A DNA stretch of 64,000 bases from Idiomarina piscisalsi (GTDB lineage Bacteria > Pseudomonadota > Gammaproteobacteria > Enterobacterales > Alteromonadaceae): NCBI RefSeq assembly GCF_003987095.1, contig NZ_PIQA01000004.1:124001-188000 (forward strand). The letters are read 5' to 3'. The notes below the pieces were generated by a model. The model saw nothing but the letters and a program-made list of their open reading frames with translations, was not told the origin of the DNA and did not search any database. The position numbers were made by a program, and so were the translations under genes. Shown piece after piece: positions 26,015 through 35,032 of the stretch (the first letter of the stretch is position 1; each line of letters begins with the position of its first letter).

Positions 26015-27214
26015 TTGGAATCCTCCCCTTTATTGGCTGCCCAGCCCATTTACGACAAAAAGAATCGGTTTTACGCAGTAGAGCTACTGTACCGAAGCGC
26101 CATTAATTTATCGGCTGAAACTGTGGGTGACACCGCAGCGACCAGTGAAGTCGTGTTTAACTTATGTGCGGGTATTACTGAGCAAACCACTCAGTACGAC
26201 GCAACGGCCTTTATAAACGTATCAAGTGACTTTCTATTATCACAGAGCTTCCTGCCTATAGAGCCAGATAAGGTCGTTATTGAGCTTTTAGAGACCATAA
26301 AGCCAACGCGAGCTGTTGTGAATGCAGTAGCACGCTGGCATGAGAAGGGCTTTCGCTTTGCACTCGATGACTTCGAGTTTGACCCTGCCTGGGAGCCGTT
26401 ACTAAAGTACGCGTCTTACATAAAGGTGGATGTGTCTACTGTCACTATTGACCAGGTTCGAGCCTTTAAACAGGAAACCACTACCTTCAAAGGCAAGTGG
26501 TTAGCAGAGCGAGTGGAAGACGAAGCGACCAAAAACGCTTACGAAGAACTGGGTTTTGACTTGTTTCAGGGCTACTACTTCGCTAAGCCGGAAGTCATCT
26601 ATGGTACTCGCCTAGAGCCGTCTTCCCTGCAGCTCGCAAAAGTGCTGTCTTTATGCTTTGAAAAAGAGCCGGATTTGACTGAATTGTCGCGAGTGATATC
26701 AGAAGATCCAAAGTTGTCCGTCAGCCTTCTTAAAATTGTGAATAGCCCTCTGTATCCAACGGCGAGCCCAATTACTCGGGTCAAAGATGTGATCATGCGA
26801 TTGGGTATTGAGAAATTGCGGGGCTGGATAGCGCTTATAGGCTCCGTTGCTGCCAGTAGTCAGGAAGCGTCACGTATGGTGTTGGTAAGAGCACAAATGT
26901 GCTACGAACTGGCTAAAGGGCAGAGAAATAAAGACTTAGATCCTGATCAATGCTATTTCGTGGGGTTGCTATCAGGTATTGATATTATGTTGGGGGTGGA
27001 TAAAAAGGCGTTTTTTGAAAAGTTGCCTCTGTCACCTGAAACACAAGCAGCAGTGAATAACTTAAAAGGGCCTATGGGTCAGTGTTTGAGTATTGCGTTG
27101 AAACTGGAACGCCTGATTCAAATGAAGCTGCGGCTGGAAACCCTTCAGCCACGCCTGTTATCAACCTACCGTTTGGTATCCAATAACGTACAAGAGTTAT
27201 TTAATACCATTTAA
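26015..27214 (+). CDS. EAL-HDOD signalling protein (YuxH type)
   Basis: A 399-residue protein with an N-terminal EAL-like domain (~1-200) and a C-terminal HDOD domain (~200-395). EAL residues kept include Glu23 (ELLYR), Asn in FINVSS, the Glu of IELLET, Asp-Asp in LDDFEFD, Lys in YIKVD and Gln in FQGYYFAKP. Loop 6 (DDFGTGYSS in active enzymes) is replaced by DDFEFDPAWE, so c-di-GMP hydrolysis is doubtful and it may bind ligand only. The only start fitting the frame is TTG 26015: an in-frame TAG lies at 26006-26008, and the domain begins within ten residues. The gene converges on sufE with a 4-base overlap. Confidence 0.85.
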   Translation: MESSPLLAAQPIYDKKNRFYAVELLYRSAINLSAETVGDTAATSEVVFNLCAGITEQTTQYDATAFINVSSDFLLSQSFLPIEPDKVVIELLETIKPTRAVVNAVARWHEKGFRFALDDFEFDPAWEPLLKYASYIKVDVSTVTIDQVRAFKQETTTFKGKWLAERVEDEATKNAYEELGFDLFQGYYFAKPEVIYGTRLEPSSLQLAKVLSLCFEKEPDLTELSRVISEDPKLSVSLLKIVNSPLYPTASPITRVKDVIMRLGIEKLRGWIALIGSVAASSQEASRMVLVRAQMCYELAKGQRNKDLDPDQCYFVGLLSGIDIMLGVDKKAFFEKLPLSPETQAAVNNLKGPMGQCLSIALKLERLIQMKLRLETLQPRLLSTYRLVSNNVQELFNTI

Positions 27215-27624
27215 GCGCTGGCGTTTTTGGCCAACTGCTGGATTTTTCCAACAATAGCTCTTAATCCATTCCCACGAGTTGGGGTAATGTGGTTTTCCAG
27301 GTCAAGCTGGTTAAAGTACTGGTCAATATCAAACGCCAAAATCTGTTCAGCCGTTTTGTCATGGTAAGCCGCCATAACTAGTGTTAGCAGCCCCTGCACA
27401 ATGACCGCATCACTGTCGACGTGAAACAGCAACTTCCCGCCTTTCTCTTCACTAATAAGCCAAACATTACTCTGACAGCCGCGTACCAGATACTCTTCTT
27501 TATGCTGCTCTTCCGGCAAGCCTGGTAGTGCCTTGCCAAGATCAATAATATATTGGTAGCGCTGTTCCCAGTCGTCCAGGAATTCTAAATCATCAAGAAT
27601 TTCGTCAGTTGTAGGTAAGTTCAT
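27211..27624 (-). CDS. sufE: cysteine desulfuration protein SufE
   Basis: A 137-residue sulfur-acceptor protein that takes persulfide from SufS and passes it to SufBCD. The acceptor Cys is Cys50 in LVRGCQSNVW, and the family ending with the TPTRGNGL loop is present. It is the last gene of the suf run, 20 bases after sufT. Confidence 0.93.
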   Translation of the reverse strand: MNLPTTDEILDDLEFLDDWEQRYQYIIDLGKALPGLPEEQHKEEYLVRGCQSNVWLISEEKGGKLLFHVDSDAVIVQGLLTLVMAAYHDKTAEQILAFDIDQYFNQLDLENHITPTRGNGLRAIVGKIQQLAKNASA

Positions 27625-27644
27625 GGCTAATTCGGTATTCCTGT

Positions 27645-28178
27645 TTAGAAAAACACACCAGCTTCAAGCTGCGCTTCTTCGCTCATCATATCGCGCGACC
27701 AAGGAGGATCGAACACTAGGTTTACATTGACCTTGTCAACATTCGGCACCAGTGAGACACGATACTCAACGTCACCGACCAGTACTGGTCCCATGCCGCA
27801 ACCCGGCGCGGTGAGCGTCATATCAATATTAACCCGCGAACTGTCTTGGTCTATATCGACTTTATAAATAAGCCCCAGAGACACTAAGTTAATGGGAATT
27901 TCCGGGTCGTAGATGGTTTCCAGTGCATCCCAAACTTGTTGTTCGGATATTTGGCCGTCTTCGGGCGCGGGAAAGTCGAGTTTCTCCGGCTTGCGACCAA
28001 TGGCATCGCCATCGGTACCGTCAATGCGCAGCATATTACCCTGCCAAGTGACGGTGTAATTACCGCCCAGGTCCTGGGTAATATTCACAAACTCCCCTTT
28101 GGGAATGATTTTAGGTTCGCCCGATGGCACCTTACGCGCTTTCACTTCGCGTAAGGTATTCACCATTTTCTGTTGCAT
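27645..28178 (-). CDS. sufT: Fe-S cluster maturation protein SufT (DUF59/MIP18 family)
   Basis: A 177-residue protein with a C-terminal MIP18/DUF59 domain: VWDALETIYDPEIPINLVSLGLIY, then the conserved Cys in LTAPGCGMGPVL, and an EAQL tail. The N-terminal extension (~75 residues) is typical of SufT from suf operons. It helps to mature Fe-S proteins, probably at a late carrier step. It sits between sufA and sufE. Confidence 0.9.
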   Translation of the reverse strand: MQQKMVNTLREVKARKVPSGEPKIIPKGEFVNITQDLGGNYTVTWQGNMLRIDGTDGDAIGRKPEKLDFPAPEDGQISEQQVWDALETIYDPEIPINLVSLGLIYKVDIDQDSSRVNIDMTLTAPGCGMGPVLVGDVEYRVSLVPNVDKVNVNLVFDPPWSRDMMSEEAQLEAGVFF

Positions 28179-28198
28179 GATGTCGTTATCTTTCCCGT

Positions 28199-28555
28199 TT
28201 AGCTAACGCTGAAGCTTTCGCCGCAACCACATTCGTTAACAACATTAGGGTTGTTAAACTTCACAATACCGTTAATGCCTTCTTTAACGTAATCGATTTC
28301 TGTATTACGCACTAATTCCAGCGCATTCGGGGCTATAGCAACCTTAATGTTGTCGTTAATTTCTACGACTTCATCACCTTCCTGAATAGCGTCGACGGAG
28401 TCCAGAACATACGCATAGCCGGTGCAGCCACTTTGCTTTGTTGATAAGCGTATCAAGTTACCCGACTCGTTTTTCAGTCGCGACTCAAAATACTTAATGG
28501 CACTGTCCGTCATGGAAATAAGTGATGACGAAGGGCTAAAAGTTTCTACAGACAT
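28199..28555 (-). CDS. sufA: A-type Fe-S carrier SufA
   Basis: A 118-residue HesB/IscA-family protein with the three cluster-binding cysteines: one in QSGCTGYAYVLD and two in NECGCGESF at the C-terminus. It carries clusters from SufBCD to target proteins. AGGAGG before the ATG supports the start. In this operon it lies after sufS, not first as in E. coli sufABCDSE. ErpA/IscA cannot be wholly excluded by sequence, but the context favours SufA. Confidence 0.87.
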   Translation of the reverse strand: MSVETFSPSSSLISMTDSAIKYFESRLKNESGNLIRLSTKQSGCTGYAYVLDSVDAIQEGDEVVEINDNIKVAIAPNALELVRNTEIDYVKEGINGIVKFNNPNVVNECGCGESFSVS

Positions 28556-28570
28556 TGTGTCCTCCTGCCG

Positions 28571-29788
28571 TTAGGCTAGCATCATACGAGCTTTGTTGAT
28601 GCCCGCAAAGAGCTGATCAACCTCGTCTAATGTATTGTAGATGGTAAATGACGCACGTGCGGTTCCCGGCACATTCAGGCGTTTCATCAATGGTTGCGCA
28701 CAGTGGTCGCCAGTACGAATTGCGATTCCCTGTTTATCTAACAGGAAGCCGATGTCAGCCGGATGTGCGCCTTCCAAAACAAAGCTGAGTACGCCAATTT
28801 TATTAGGGGCGTCACCAATAATTCTCAAGCCTTCAGTTTGCTTAGCTAATTCGGTCGCTCGTGCCAGTAACGCTTGTTCGTGAGCGCGTATTTCTTCCGC
28901 GTCGTACTGCTGAATCCAGTCAAGTGCTGCGGCCAGGCCAATAACGCCTGCTATGTTCGGCGTGCCTGCTTCTAAACGGTTAGGAAGCTCGCCCCAGGTT
29001 GCATCCTGATAGCTAACGGTAGCAATCATTTCGCCGCCAACTAGCCACACTGGCCAGTCATTCAAAACATCGAACCGACCCCAAAGGACGCCAATGCCGG
29101 TTGGGCCAAATACCTTGTGGCCAGAAAACGCGTAAAAGTCACAGCCAATGTCCTGAACGTCTATAGCACCGTGAGCAACGCCTTGAGCGCCATCAATTAA
29201 GACTAAGGCGCCTTTGCTTTTAGCCGCGGCAGTCAGTTCTTTAATTGGGTTTACAGTACCTAGAGCGTTGGACACATGCGGCATAGCAACAAACGCGGTG
29301 TTGTCACTCAATAACTCATGAAAGGCGTCAACGTTAAGCTCGCCATTGTCATGAATGGGCACCACTTTTAGGGTAGCGCCAGAGCGTTTACACGCCTGTT
29401 GCCAAGTGACCAAATCAGCATGGTGCTCCATTTCGGTGACCATGACTTCGTCACCGGCTTTTAGTCGTTGTGCAACACCGTTAGCGACTAAGTTAATGCC
29501 TTCAGTTGTACCGCTGGTCCAAATCACTTCTTCGTTACGGTTCGCATTAATGTACTTTGCGACCGTTTGGCGTGCAGCTTCGTAACGGCGTGTTGCTTCG
29601 TCTGACAGGTAATGAGCACCGCGATGCACGTTAGAGTTGCACTGCGTGTAATAGTCCACCAGAGCATCAATCACCGCTTGCGGCTTTTGAGTCGTAGCGG
29701 CATTGTCTAAATACACTAACGGGTGACCATTAACCTCGCGTGACAGAATTGGAAACTGCTTGCGAATGTCTGCAACATTTAGGCTCAT
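28571..29788 (-). CDS. sufS: cysteine desulfurase SufS
   Basis: A 405-residue class II cysteine desulfurase. The pyridoxal phosphate lysine is in AFSGHKVFGPTG (~residue 225), the active-site Cys in RTGDHCAQPLM (~residue 363), and the N-terminal block YLDNAATTQKP is present. It takes sulfur from cysteine for Fe-S assembly with SufE. It overlaps sufD by 4 bases. Confidence 0.96.
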   Translation of the reverse strand: MSLNVADIRKQFPILSREVNGHPLVYLDNAATTQKPQAVIDALVDYYTQCNSNVHRGAHYLSDEATRRYEAARQTVAKYINANRNEEVIWTSGTTEGINLVANGVAQRLKAGDEVMVTEMEHHADLVTWQQACKRSGATLKVVPIHDNGELNVDAFHELLSDNTAFVAMPHVSNALGTVNPIKELTAAAKSKGALVLIDGAQGVAHGAIDVQDIGCDFYAFSGHKVFGPTGIGVLWGRFDVLNDWPVWLVGGEMIATVSYQDATWGELPNRLEAGTPNIAGVIGLAAALDWIQQYDAEEIRAHEQALLARATELAKQTEGLRIIGDAPNKIGVLSFVLEGAHPADIGFLLDKQGIAIRTGDHCAQPLMKRLNVPGTARASFTIYNTLDEVDQLFAGINKARMMLA

Positions 29789-31035
29789 TGCTGCTCCATC
29801 ATACGCTCGAAGCGTTGCTTAAGTATTGGCTGAAGCCAGTTTGCTAATGCGCGATTTGGCATTTGGAAAAGCAGCTCCTGTACAAAGCCGAAGTTAAGCA
29901 TAACCAATGCCTGCTGCTTGTCGATACCGCGAGTCAGCATGTAATAAAGAGCTTCTTCGTCAATTTCTGCGACGGTAGCACCGTGAGCACACTGAACATC
30001 GTCCGCATAAATTTCCAGCTCAGGCTTGGTATTAATTTGTGCGCCACGAGTCAGTAGCAGGTTGCGGTTGTTCAGCTCAGCTAAGGTTTTCTGAGCATGG
30101 CGATGTATGTGAATACGGCCGTTAAATACCGCTTTTGCCTTGTCGCCAATAATACCGCGTGCATTTTCCTCGGTGGTACCGTTAGGTTGCGCATGTTCTA
30201 TGGTGCTGTGTAAGTCGAAATGTTCTTTCGGTGCCAACAAATAAATGTTGTTGAACTTCGCAAAGGCGTGCTCGCCTGCGTGTTCAATATCGACATCCAG
30301 ACGTGTTAGCTGAGAGCCGTACCCAACTAAAGTGCTGTTAAGCTTCGACTCGTTGTGTAAGCGGAAATGGCTACCACCAACGTGAATAGCTTCGCCTTCG
30401 TGCAGCGCTAACCGGTAATGTTCTAAAGCTGCTTTGTCGGCAATGTCGTACTCTGCGAAGGCGGTATTCAGGCTATGCCCATTACCCGCACCGTGCTCAA
30501 TAATAACGGCTTTGGCGCCTTCACCGACACGAACCAATGAGCGCTGATGCGACTCAACGCCATCGCTGGCAAAGTTAACAATGCGTATTGGCTGCTCAAC
30601 GTTCGCGTTTGGCGCAATATCAATGACCACACCGTGCTGAGCGAGTACATCGTTCACCAAACCAAATAAATGATGCTGAGGCTTAACTTGTCCGAACAGA
30701 TTTTCTGCCGCGTCGTTTTTCGTGTCCAAAGAGGCAATGGTGACGCCATCAGGTAATACCAAGTTGGTCATGTCGCTCGTCAGGCGACCGTCAACAAACA
30801 CCAAATCAATGCTGTTTAAGCCCTCAACCTGAGGCGCTTCGGCCGTTGTTGCTTCGCTTGTCGTTGCAAGGTTTAAGTCTGCGACTTTGTGCAAAGACGT
30901 GTAGCGCCAAGCTTCTGTGCGACGTCCTGGCCACTCTTTTTCTTTCAGCTCTGCTAACGCTTTCGAGCGCGCAGACGCTAACCAGTCGTCAACATTGCCG
31001 GCACGCTCAATAACTTGTGCTAGCCATTGACTCAT
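29785..31035 (-). CDS. sufD: Fe-S assembly scaffold protein SufD
   Basis: A 416-residue beta-helix protein homologous to SufB. It has the typical WRYTSL near residue 45, a VRVGEGAKAVIIEHGAGNG strand region, the ARGIIGDKAKAVFNGRIHIHRHAQKT block near 285-310, and a conserved His in QCAHGATVAEIDEEALYYM (~355). It forms the SufBC2D scaffold. It overlaps sufC and sufS by 4 bases each. Confidence 0.95.
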   Translation of the reverse strand: MSQWLAQVIERAGNVDDWLASARSKALAELKEKEWPGRRTEAWRYTSLHKVADLNLATTSEATTAEAPQVEGLNSIDLVFVDGRLTSDMTNLVLPDGVTIASLDTKNDAAENLFGQVKPQHHLFGLVNDVLAQHGVVIDIAPNANVEQPIRIVNFASDGVESHQRSLVRVGEGAKAVIIEHGAGNGHSLNTAFAEYDIADKAALEHYRLALHEGEAIHVGGSHFRLHNESKLNSTLVGYGSQLTRLDVDIEHAGEHAFAKFNNIYLLAPKEHFDLHSTIEHAQPNGTTEENARGIIGDKAKAVFNGRIHIHRHAQKTLAELNNRNLLLTRGAQINTKPELEIYADDVQCAHGATVAEIDEEALYYMLTRGIDKQQALVMLNFGFVQELLFQMPNRALANWLQPILKQRFERMMEQQ

Positions 31036-31784
31036 GCGACTTCTCCTTCCTTAAGCCAAGCGTAGCCCGACTTCTCAACTTCTTTAGCCAACTCAGGGCC
31101 GCCACTTTTCACGATTTTGCCGTTTGACAGAATGTGAACATAGTCCGGCTCAATATAGTCCAGCAAGCGCTGATAGTGAGTCACAACGATAAAGCTGCGT
31201 TTGCCGTCGCGTTGACTGTTAACGCCTTTCGCAACAACCTGAAGCGCATCAACGTCCAAGCCAGAATCTGACTCATCGAGAATAGCCAGCTTAGGCTCAA
31301 GCATAATCATTTGCATGATTTCATTACGTTTCTTTTCACCGCCTGAGAAACCTTCGTTAACGCCACGTTTTAAGAAGTCGAGAGGAAGCTCAACCTGCTT
31401 GCAGGCTTCTTTTGCCTTTTTCAGGAATTCTGCAGAGCTTAGTGCGTCTTCACCGCGAGCTTCGCGCATCGCATTGACCGACTCTTTCATGAATTCCATG
31501 TTACTGACGCCCGGAATTTCGACCGGGTACTGGAATGCCAGAAATAAACCCGCTTGAGCGCGCTCTTCCACTTCCATGTCCAGTAAGTCTTTGCCTTCAA
31601 GGCTGACACTGCCGCTTTCTACTTCATAACCTTCACGGCCAGAAAGCACATAACCTAAAGTACTTTTACCGGCGCCGTTGGGGCCCATAATGGCATGCAC
31701 TTCACCCGGCTTAATATCTAAATCAAGGCCTTTAAGAATCGTTGTTTCTTCCACGCGAGCGTGTAAATCTTTAATTGATAGCAT
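31032..31784 (-). CDS. sufC: Fe-S assembly ATPase SufC
   Basis: A 250-residue ABC-type ATPase of the SufBC2D scaffold. Walker A is GPNGAGKST (~34-42), the signature GFSGGEKKRNE (~145), Walker B LAILDESDSGLD (~168), and the switch His is in VVTHYQR. The SGGEKKRNE signature and DESDSGLD are typical of SufC. It lies three bases after sufB. Confidence 0.97.
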   Translation of the reverse strand: MLSIKDLHARVEETTILKGLDLDIKPGEVHAIMGPNGAGKSTLGYVLSGREGYEVESGSVSLEGKDLLDMEVEERAQAGLFLAFQYPVEIPGVSNMEFMKESVNAMREARGEDALSSAEFLKKAKEACKQVELPLDFLKRGVNEGFSGGEKKRNEIMQMIMLEPKLAILDESDSGLDVDALQVVAKGVNSQRDGKRSFIVVTHYQRLLDYIEPDYVHILSNGKIVKSGGPELAKEVEKSGYAWLKEGEVA

Positions 31785-31787
31785 GTC

Positions 31788-33224
31788 TTACCCCACTGAA
31801 CCTTCAAGACTGATTTCAAGCAACTTACCGGCTTCCACGGCGAACTCCATTGGTAGTTCGCGGAATACTTCCTTACAGAAGCCATTCACAATCATTGAGA
31901 CTGCTTTTTCAGGGTCGAGGCCTCGTTGCTGACATAAAAAGAGTTGGTCATCACTCACCTTAGAGGTGGTGGCTTCGTGTTCAACAATCGCTGTTGGATT
32001 GCTGCTTTCGATATACGGGAATGTGTGCGCACCACATTGGTCGCCAATAAGCAGCGAGTCACATTCGGTAAAGTTACGCGCGCCTTCAGCGCCAGGGCCC
32101 ATTCGAACCAAACCACGATACGCGTTATTGCTGCGTCCGGCGGAAATACCTTTGGAGATGATGGTCGACTTGGTGTTTTTACCTAAGTGGATCATCTTAG
32201 TGCCGGTATCGGCTTGTTGCTTGCCGCGAGTTAGAGCAACTGAGTAAAACTCACCGACACTGTTGTCACCTTTGAGAATGCAACTTGGGTATTTCCAGGT
32301 AACCGCGGAGCCTGTTTCAACCTGAGTCCAGGAGATTTTTGCGTTTTTCTCGCACAATCCGCGCTTGGTTACAAAGTTATAAATACCACCTTTGCCGTCT
32401 TCGTCGCCCGGGTACCAGTTTTGCACTGTTGAGTATTTAATTTCAGCATCGTCTAGTGCGACAAGTTCTACGACGGCGGCGTGTAACTGGTTTTCGTCAC
32501 GCTGCGGTGCCGTGCAGCCTTCTAGGTAGCTGACGTAACTGCCTTCTTCGGCAACAATCAGTGTGCGCTCGAATTGACCCGTATTCTGCTCGTTTATACG
32601 GAAGTAGGTTGATAGTTCCATAGGGCAGCGAACGCCTTTTGGAATATAAACAAACGAGCCGTCGGTAAACACCGCGCTGTTTAACGCCGCGAAGAAGTTG
32701 TCGCCTTTTGGAACCACGGTCCCAAGGTATTTCTTCACGAGCTCTGGGTATTTGTGAAGAGCTTCGGAAATTGGGCAGAAAATAACGCCAGCTTCCTCTA
32801 GCTTCTCGCGGAAGGTGGTCACCACGGAAACCGAGTCGAATACGGCATCAACCGCAACACCTGCTAGCATTTCTTGCTCGTGCAAAGGAATGCCCAGCTT
32901 TTCATAAGTGCGCAGCAGTTCAGGATCAACCTCATCTAACGACTTCGGTTTATCTTTCATGCTCTTAGGTGCTGAGTAATAAGAAATAGACTGATAGTCG
33001 ACTTTTGGATAGTCGACATGCGCCCATTCAGGCTCGTTCATTTTTAGCCATTTGCGGTAGGCCTGCAGACGCCATTCGGTCATCCACTCCGGTTCACCCT
33101 TTATTTCCGATAAACGACGAATGACATCCTCGTTTAAACCGGGAGCAAAGGTTTCCGATTCTATTTCAGAGACAAACCCAGCATCGTATTTACGTTCTAG
33201 AGCCTGATCAATTTGTTCGCTCAT
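31788..33224 (-). CDS. sufB: Fe-S assembly scaffold protein SufB
   Basis: A 478-residue core scaffold subunit where new clusters are built. Diagnostic blocks are [14 protein letters not shown] near the N-terminus, [34 protein letters not shown], and the cluster-site Cys in [20 protein letters not shown] near residue 390-410. ATG 33224 is preceded by AAGGTGG; a GTG three codons earlier is less likely. It is the first gene of a seven-gene minus-strand operon under a strong promoter with an IscR-like site. Confidence 0.96.
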   Translation of the reverse strand: MSEQIDQALERKYDAGFVSEIESETFAPGLNEDVIRRLSEIKGEPEWMTEWRLQAYRKWLKMNEPEWAHVDYPKVDYQSISYYSAPKSMKDKPKSLDEVDPELLRTYEKLGIPLHEQEMLAGVAVDAVFDSVSVVTTFREKLEEAGVIFCPISEALHKYPELVKKYLGTVVPKGDNFFAALNSAVFTDGSFVYIPKGVRCPMELSTYFRINEQNTGQFERTLIVAEEGSYVSYLEGCTAPQRDENQLHAAVVELVALDDAEIKYSTVQNWYPGDEDGKGGIYNFVTKRGLCEKNAKISWTQVETGSAVTWKYPSCILKGDNSVGEFYSVALTRGKQQADTGTKMIHLGKNTKSTIISKGISAGRSNNAYRGLVRMGPGAEGARNFTECDSLLIGDQCGAHTFPYIESSNPTAIVEHEATTSKVSDDQLFLCQQRGLDPEKAVSMIVNGFCKEVFRELPMEFAVEAGKLLEISLEGSVG

Positions 33225-33257
33225 GTTTACCACCTTACTTATATGCGAATACTGAGT

Positions 33258-33286
33258 ATTATAAAATACCTGACTAAAACACTCAA
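33258..33286 (-). promoter_or_regulatory. sufB: suf operon promoter
   Basis: Read on the minus strand: TTGAGT (33286-33281), a 17-base spacer and a perfect TATAAT (33263-33258), giving a start near 33251, about 27 bases before sufB. It is the best sigma70 promoter in the intergenic region and overlaps the IscR-like box. Confidence 0.75.
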
Positions 33287-33290
33287 CTTT
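33266..33290 (-). promoter_or_regulatory. IscR type 1 operator overlapping the suf promoter
   Basis: The 25 bases match the known IscR type 1 consensus (ATA-S-YY-GACT-RWWWY-AGTC-RR-S-TAT) at 23 of 25 positions by eye. The mismatches are one base in the AGTC half (ACTC on the plus strand) and one in the last triplet (TTT). It covers the -35 box and most of the spacer, so binding by [2Fe-2S]-IscR would repress the operon and cluster shortage would relieve it. No iscR gene is in the window. Confidence 0.7.
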
Positions 33291-33300
33291 ATCCGAAGCC

Positions 33301-33600
33301 TTGCTTTAAGCTGCGCGCATTATACGTTTGTTTGCATAATTTGTCGCCTTAGGTTGGAGTTTTGGGGCTGGTAGGATTTGGCTTTTTTTAAAATTAATGT
33401 AGACTTTAAATAACAAAATGAGTCGTATAATTTGCATTGCTAACCTTTTAATTTTTAAGGGCTGTAACAAATTGTTACATATTGTTTGCCCGCGCCACCT
33501 TCCAAGTGATGCTTTTTTGCTATTATAAAGGGCCATGACTTTCGTTTGAAAAATGTAAATAAAAACTTGAAAGTCTTTGTGGTCGGTTTTAAGGGGTGTT
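33301..33600 (+). other. AT-rich intergenic region before csgD
   Basis: No gene is seen here. It holds a TATAAT at 33426-33431 without a clear -35 partner. A 7-bp inverted repeat (GACTTTC/GAAAGTC) spans about 33538-33575. AAGGGG lies just before the ATG at 33601. A long untranslated leader for csgD, as in enterobacteria, is possible but unproven. Confidence 0.4.
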
Positions 33601-34248
33601 ATGACGCGCTTTTCTCAACTTGCTCTAATTGAACACCAAAAACGGACGCAGAACCTCGCTTTATTGGCAGAATCTCTGGAAATTGAAGTGACTCATCCGA
33701 GCTTATCCGAGCTGCTTAATCAGCTTCCGGATAAAGACATCATGGTTGCGTACTCGTTAAGTTCAGAGCAACTTTCAAGAACAAGCACAGCGAATGAAGT
33801 TGCTGCGCTTGCTAAGAGCTACGCCTTGTTTTTGGTCAATGTTAAGCCGGACTCGGTTAAGCCGTCGCAAGCACTGAATTTAGGTGCCCGCGGCATAATT
33901 TATGAGAATGAGCATTTAGACCGCGTGTTGACGGCTCTTAAAGTCATTAGCCAGGGAGAGCTTTATTACCCACGTTCATTACTGTCTGACAAGATAGAAG
34001 AAATGATGTTGCGTCGTCATGCAGAAGATGATTCTGCGGCGTCTTTCTCGCAGCTAACCTCGTTAACGCCGCAAGAACTGAAGATTATTGAGCTTGTTGG
34101 TACTGGCGCCAGAAATAAGGAAATAGGTGAGCAACTGAATATTAGCGCGCATACGGTGAAAACGCACCTGTCCTCCATTTTCCGAAAGACGGGCGCGCGT
34201 AATCGGGTCGAATTACTGAAGTGGTCGAATTATGCGATATCTAATTAA
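33601..34248 (+). CDS. csgD: CsgD-like LuxR-family regulator of curli
   Basis: A 215-residue regulator, matching the 216 residues of E. coli CsgD. A degenerate receiver-like N-terminal domain (~1-120, without a clear phosphorylation Asp) is followed by a LuxR-type HTH (~150-210) with LTPQELKIIELVGTGARNKEIG and NISAHTVKTHLSSIFRKTGARNR. ATG 33601 is preceded by AAGGGG; an upstream start at 33577 would add eight unrelated residues. It faces csgG tail to tail. The likely target is the csgBAEFG operon, and perhaps other matrix genes. Confidence 0.85.
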   Translation: MTRFSQLALIEHQKRTQNLALLAESLEIEVTHPSLSELLNQLPDKDIMVAYSLSSEQLSRTSTANEVAALAKSYALFLVNVKPDSVKPSQALNLGARGIIYENEHLDRVLTALKVISQGELYYPRSLLSDKIEEMMLRRHAEDDSAASFSQLTSLTPQELKIIELVGTGARNKEIGEQLNISAHTVKTHLSSIFRKTGARNRVELLKWSNYAISN

Positions 34249-34258
34249 CAGCGAGTTA

Positions 34259-35026
34259 TTAGCTGTCTGCCCGCCAAAAGCCGCGCTCCTGACCTTTTTC
34301 TATCAATTCAACTAACGCTTTTTCCATCGCCTGTTTCACTGAAAGCTGGACAGGTTCATTGGTTGAGTAGCCGCCTTCAAATTCAGCTAAGCGATTCAAC
34401 GATACGTAACGGAATAGGCCCGCTCGTAGCTCTTGAGAAAATACTTTTTTGTTTGCTGAAACGGATATTAATACTTGGCCGGTGTAGACATCAACTGCCC
34501 GTAAGTAGACCGACACCTGATCTTCGCGGTATAGCTCTGAGGCACCAATACCAAAGTATTCAGCGCCAATACCACCGGTACTGACGTTAGTGTCATAACT
34601 AATAATTCCACCCTCGAGAAGTAGTCTGGCTTCTCGTAGCGGCGGTAAATCAGAGTCCTTACTGGAGTTGTGAATTTTTCGCTCAGTCAGCAGGTTCTGA
34701 AGATTCTCTCGCTCCATGGGTAAAAACCAACCTGACTCAAGCAGCATCTGCGTTAGCATAGATGTTGCACCTTGAGTCACTGCCGTTGAAAAGCTGGACA
34801 CATTCGCTTGTGGTTTATACTGTCCAGTCTGATCGCGAAACGCGTAAACCGAAACTGGGATCCGACTTTTTGGCACCGGCTGCTTCTGAAGCGCAACCAT
34901 CATTGAACTTGGTGCGTCGATTTCAGCTGGGGTAATGTTTAAATCGGTTGGCTTTGGCATCATCGCACAGCCTGACACTGCCAACGTTAAACATAGTAAA
35001 GTAATAATACGAATATTCATGGTCAC
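34259..35026 (-). CDS. csgG: curli secretion channel lipoprotein CsgG
   Basis: A 255-residue outer-membrane lipoprotein that forms the nonameric curlin export pore. It has a signal peptide with lipobox VSGC (Cys near 20). Blocks shared with E. coli CsgG are VSVYAFRDQTGQYKPQ, STAVTQGATSMLTQMLLESGWFLPMERENLQNLLTERKI, and YFGIGASELYREDQVSVYLRAVDVYTGQVL with the transmembrane hairpin segments. It is slightly shorter than the 277-residue E. coli protein, lost mainly at the C-terminus. It is the last gene of the curli operon. Confidence 0.95.
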   Translation of the reverse strand: MTMNIRIITLLCLTLAVSGCAMMPKPTDLNITPAEIDAPSSMMVALQKQPVPKSRIPVSVYAFRDQTGQYKPQANVSSFSTAVTQGATSMLTQMLLESGWFLPMERENLQNLLTERKIHNSSKDSDLPPLREARLLLEGGIISYDTNVSTGGIGAEYFGIGASELYREDQVSVYLRAVDVYTGQVLISVSANKKVFSQELRAGLFRYVSLNRLAEFEGGYSTNEPVQLSVKQAMEKALVELIEKGQERGFWRADS

Positions 35027-35032
35027 TCTCTT

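Noticed and set aside
34249-34275. Bidirectional terminator between csgD and csgG
   Set aside because: Only a 5-bp ACAGC/GCTGT stem without a T-run is present.
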